A stretch of DNA of 64,000 nt from Microcebus murinus (lineage: Eukaryota; Chordata; Mammalia; Primates; Cheirogaleidae), in assembly GCF_040939455.1 (NCBI RefSeq), contig NC_134107.1, positions 17,919,537-17,983,536 on the forward strand. Direction: 5' to 3'. Position 1 is the stretch's first letter. Each line of letters starts with the position of its first letter. This document shows positions 60,809 through 64,000 of the stretch, in pieces. The translations under genes were made by a program, and so were the position numbers. Below the pieces are notes generated by a model. It was not told the DNA's origin. It was given only the letters and a program-made list of their open reading frames with translations, and searched no databases.

Positions 60809-63800
60809 AATGCTTCAGCAATGAGCTTCTATCTCCTTTTCTAGCCTGAATGGTTTTCTCTACCTGTACTAAAGCAGAAGTTCTTAATCTATGTCCATTG
60901 ATCACTAGGGAGAACATAGATGGGCTTCAAGGATTTGAAGATTCCCCCTAAGAATGGGCCTGGGAAGTCTTGTTTGTGTGCTGATCTGTTCAAGAGCATC
61001 CATTAGATTTTCATTAGTGTCCATGGTTCAGAGCCGTTGAGCTACAGGCCTCAGATTTGCGTCACCCAATATGAGAGCCTTATAGAGTGTGTTGACACTT
61101 TCTTTAATGGATTTTACCAAAAGAATTTGCACAAAAATGAGTCAGCCGGTTAAAATTTCTTTTAGAGCACTTTAGATCTTTGATTTTCTAAACTTGAATA
61201 CTAAAAATAGTTGTCAGTTGAACACTATAAACATTCCAATTCCACTTTTTAGTTATTTTAATGTATACCATAACTCAATATTGACTGTAATCACTTTGTT
61301 GTGTTATCAAACATTGTTCATTGTATCTAATTTTCTAGCTATATTTTTTACCCATTAACCATCCCTGCCTTAACCCTTCTTCCCTGGTACTCTTCCCATC
61401 CTCTGATAACCATCATTCTACTCTCCTACTTTGATTTTTAACAATTGTAATACCCATTTGGTTGTTAGGTTTTCAATATATATTTGTTTTATTATTAAAT
61501 GAAGGGCCCTAACTATTTCAGTTGTGGTAGGCTAGGCTACATTACAGTTTAAATACTGGGAAGCGTTGTCTTCCCACGAAGCAGTGACTCCGAGACTCTG
61601 TTTCTGCTGTACTACTCTGTGTTATAACTAGTACTGATTATATCCTTGGACCACTTTCCAGATTAATGCGCATGACTTCCTGTGCAGATCTTTCCTTCCT
61701 GCTCCGTGTGGTGATCCTGCATATTCTGGATCTTCCTGCCTAATTTACAGTTTATTGTGTTTTCTTTCTCTATTGCTTGCAAAAATACAAACAAGAAAGT
61801 ATTTATGTTTATAAATATAAATTACATTAATGTTGTTTTACTTTGAAAATTAATCAAAATTAAATGAAACCTATGATACATATCCTTTTTATTTTTAATT
61901 TTACTTTTATTGACAAATAATTGTATCTGCTTATGTGGTACAATGTGATGCTTCAATACAAGCATGAATTGTTGAATGAACATATCACAATAATTAATGC
62001 ATCCACTATTTTACATACTTATAATTCCTTTGTGGTGATAACATTTATAAAGCACTCTTTAAGTAACCTTTAAATGCACAACACATTGTTATTAACTCTA
62101 CTCACCTTGCTATGCAATAGATCACCAGAACTTATTTTTCCTGTCTAACTGAACTTTGTATCCTTTGACCACATTTCCCTTTTCCCCAACTACTCCCACC
62201 TCAGTGACTGGTAACCACCATTCTACTCTCTGCTTCTACGAATTTGAATTTTTCCATTCCAAATATAAGTGACATCATGCAATATTAGTCTTTCTGTGCC
62301 TGGCTTATTTCACTTAGCACAATAAGGTGTCACATCACACCTGTTGGAAAATGCATTATCACAAGGAAAAAAAAAAAACATAACAAGTGTTGGCAAGGAT
62401 GTGAAGAAAAAGGAAGCTTTGTACACTTTTGGTGGGAAAGTAAATTTTACAGCCGTTTTTAAAAAATGATATGGAAGTTCCACAAAATACTAAAAATAGA
62501 ATTACCATATGATCCAGCAATTCTACTTCTGGGTATATATCCAAAGGAATTGAAATCTATATGTAAAGGAAATATCTGCACCCCCATGTTTGTTGCATTG
62601 TTATTCGTAAACAGCTAAGATTTGGAAACAACCTAAGTGCCCATTATCAGATGAATGGTTTAAAAAATGTGGTATATATATGCAATGGAATACTATTCAG
62701 CCTTAAAAAGGTAATTTTCTCACTTGCAACAACATGGATGAACGTAGAGGACATTATGCTAAGTGAAATATCCTTTTTTGTATCATATCTATATGTATTA
62801 TCTATATAAAATCTTTCCCTTTGAATAAAGTGTACTCGTAGACTTTTATTTTTCAAGTTGTTTCACTTCAGTAAAGTTATTATCTTTTCTTTTTAAAATA
62901 ATTGCATTTTGAAGCTCAGAATGTCACAATTTGGATGTAAGTTCACCCCTATAAAATAAAGAGGAGCTCTGTGAGTTACACAGTGAATCACAAAAACCAC
63001 ATCTATGGGATCTTGATAGATTTTTTTCGTTACTGGAGAAACTTATATAAGAGACATATAAATTATAAGATCATGCCAACTGGGTCTAGTTTGTATTAAG
63101 TTATTTATTGGGTGCTATTGATCTTTGTGTTGGTACCTCATGGGGGAAAATGTATTTATAAAAAATGTGTAGGATATTCTGTTAAAAGAAAGTGATGAAT
63201 ATCATTTAGTTACTAATCATAAGAACATATTAAAACTGATTTTGCACACTTGTTCATATTTCTAGGAAGCAGCAAGATCCTATTCTGCCTGTATCAGTCA
63301 GCCAAATATTCTTAGGCTAAAGAAGTAGACTGTTCTGTCACTTTATGAAGGTAGAGGAGAATTTGGAAGCTTCAGTTTTATGTTTGTTTTTAATTTAAAG
63401 TAACATGAAATTAAATCCAAAGACATAGAGTTTGTATTCTGATTTATTCTCCTGAATGTTCCTAATTTTCTTATTTTATGTCTCTTGAACTCTTGAACTT
63501 GAGCATGTGTCAAGGGTGGAAATTGTAACTTGCATTATAAGAATCCTTGATCACAATGAAGCACAATGATAGCTCTGTTTGAAATACGAATGGCCTGATC
63601 TAAAATTGTCTTTGCTTCTCCTTAGAAGGAGATGACCTTGATTTATTTGAAGAGTTTATTCAGAGCCTCTTTCACATCCTTATTCCTCAGACTGTAGATC
63701 ATGGGGTTCAGCATGGGGAAGAGCACGGTGTAAAATGTAGAAACTATTTTGTCCCTATCCAAAGAATAGCTAGATTGGGGGCGAGAGTAGATGTAGAGAA

Positions 63801-64000
63801 TGGAGCCATAGTATAAGGTAACGGAGATCAGGTGGGAGGAGCATGTGGAGAAGGCTTTGAGGCGGCCCCGGGTAGAGCGGATCCTCAAGACAGTGGCGAT
63901 GATGAAGAGGTAGGAGGCGAGGATGAGTGAGGCAGGCGTGATCACGTTGGAGGCCAGGAGGAAGTACATCAGAACCTGGTAGCCATCTTTCTTGCCACAG
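60809..64000. repeat. Segmental duplication, copy 2 (runs off the window)
   Basis: Collinear with 40401-43958 without the Alu at 42937. Contains the duplicated hAT-like fragment (60875-61048), the inverted L1 (about 61895-62772), the empty Alu site (63319-63332) and the OR9G1-type gene end. Confidence 0.95.
63643..64000 (-). CDS. Olfactory receptor, OR9G1-type duplicate (3' part only, cut by window edge)
   Basis: The minus-strand frame stays open to the window edge. 118 residues are visible, matching residues 188-305 of the gene at 43601-44518 (starting [13 protein letters not shown]), including [15 protein letters not shown] and the C-terminus NKLFK. The only amino acid change noticed is Ala to Ser at position 211. 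The ATG at 63969 is an internal methionine, not the start. Whether the 5' half is intact, or shares the converted tract, cannot be seen. Confidence 0.9.
   Translation of the reverse strand, partial: CGKKDGYQVLMYFLLASNVITPASLILASYLFIIATVLRIRSTRGRLKAFSTCSSHLISVTLYYGSILYIYSRPQSSYSLDRDKIVSTFYTVLFPMLNPMIYSLRNKDVKEALNKLFK

Noticed and set aside
63643..63969. Treating this 108-codon frame as a truncated pseudogene
   Set aside because: The frame stays open beyond its first ATG to the window edge and matches the intact paralogue, so it is cut by the window, not broken.

Overview
The window is mammalian nuclear DNA, most likely from a strepsirrhine primate (probably a Malagasy lemur). It is AT-rich and holds single-exon G-protein-coupled receptor genes separated by long repeat-filled gaps. 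It carries primate Alu elements of the lemur type, with a linker reading AATTGGCCAACTAATATATA and a right arm containing GCTGACGCCACGGCACTCAC. It also carries L1, L2, MIR, hAT and LTR remnants. The species call rests on my memory of lemur Alu sequences.

The genes are a segment of an olfactory receptor (OR) cluster. Four belong to subfamily OR9G: 16556-17488 (+), 30866-31804 (+, the OR9G4 counterpart), 34257-35192 (-) and 43601-44518 (-, the OR9G1-type gene). A family-2 OR sits at 55555-56490 (+, probably OR2AH1). A further OR9G1-type gene is cut by the right edge (63643-64000, -). All five complete genes are intact, about 305-312 codons long, with the usual seven-transmembrane OR motifs. An OR9G / OR2AH neighbourhood matches human chromosome 11q12.1 as I remember it. 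Each gene would be expressed singly in olfactory neurons; they do not form an operon or pathway.

Layout: 1-16.5 kb has no gene but holds simple repeats, L2/MIR pieces, a perfect 38-bp inverted repeat (6925-7022), a hAT element, a solo LTR (11358-11867) and a 315-bp exact duplication planted inside an AT-rich palindrome (12385-12699 copied to 13484-13798). 16.5-31.8 kb has two OR genes on either side of an internally deleted L1 (24355-27775). 32-45 kb has two minus-strand OR9G genes, several Alus and an ERVL-type LTR with its primer-binding site. 45-60 kb has mostly old repeats and the family-2 OR. From 60809 to the right edge the sequence repeats 40401-43958.

No novel multi-gene system is present. 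The most informative features are evolutionary: (1) a 411-bp tract with one mismatch shared by two otherwise divergent OR9G genes, indicating gene conversion; (2) a tandem duplication with about 20.4 kb offset that duplicates the OR9G1-type gene; (3) an Alu present in one duplicate and absent, as a clean empty site, from the other; (4) templated insertion and fold-back structures in AT-rich DNA. Alignments were made by eye.
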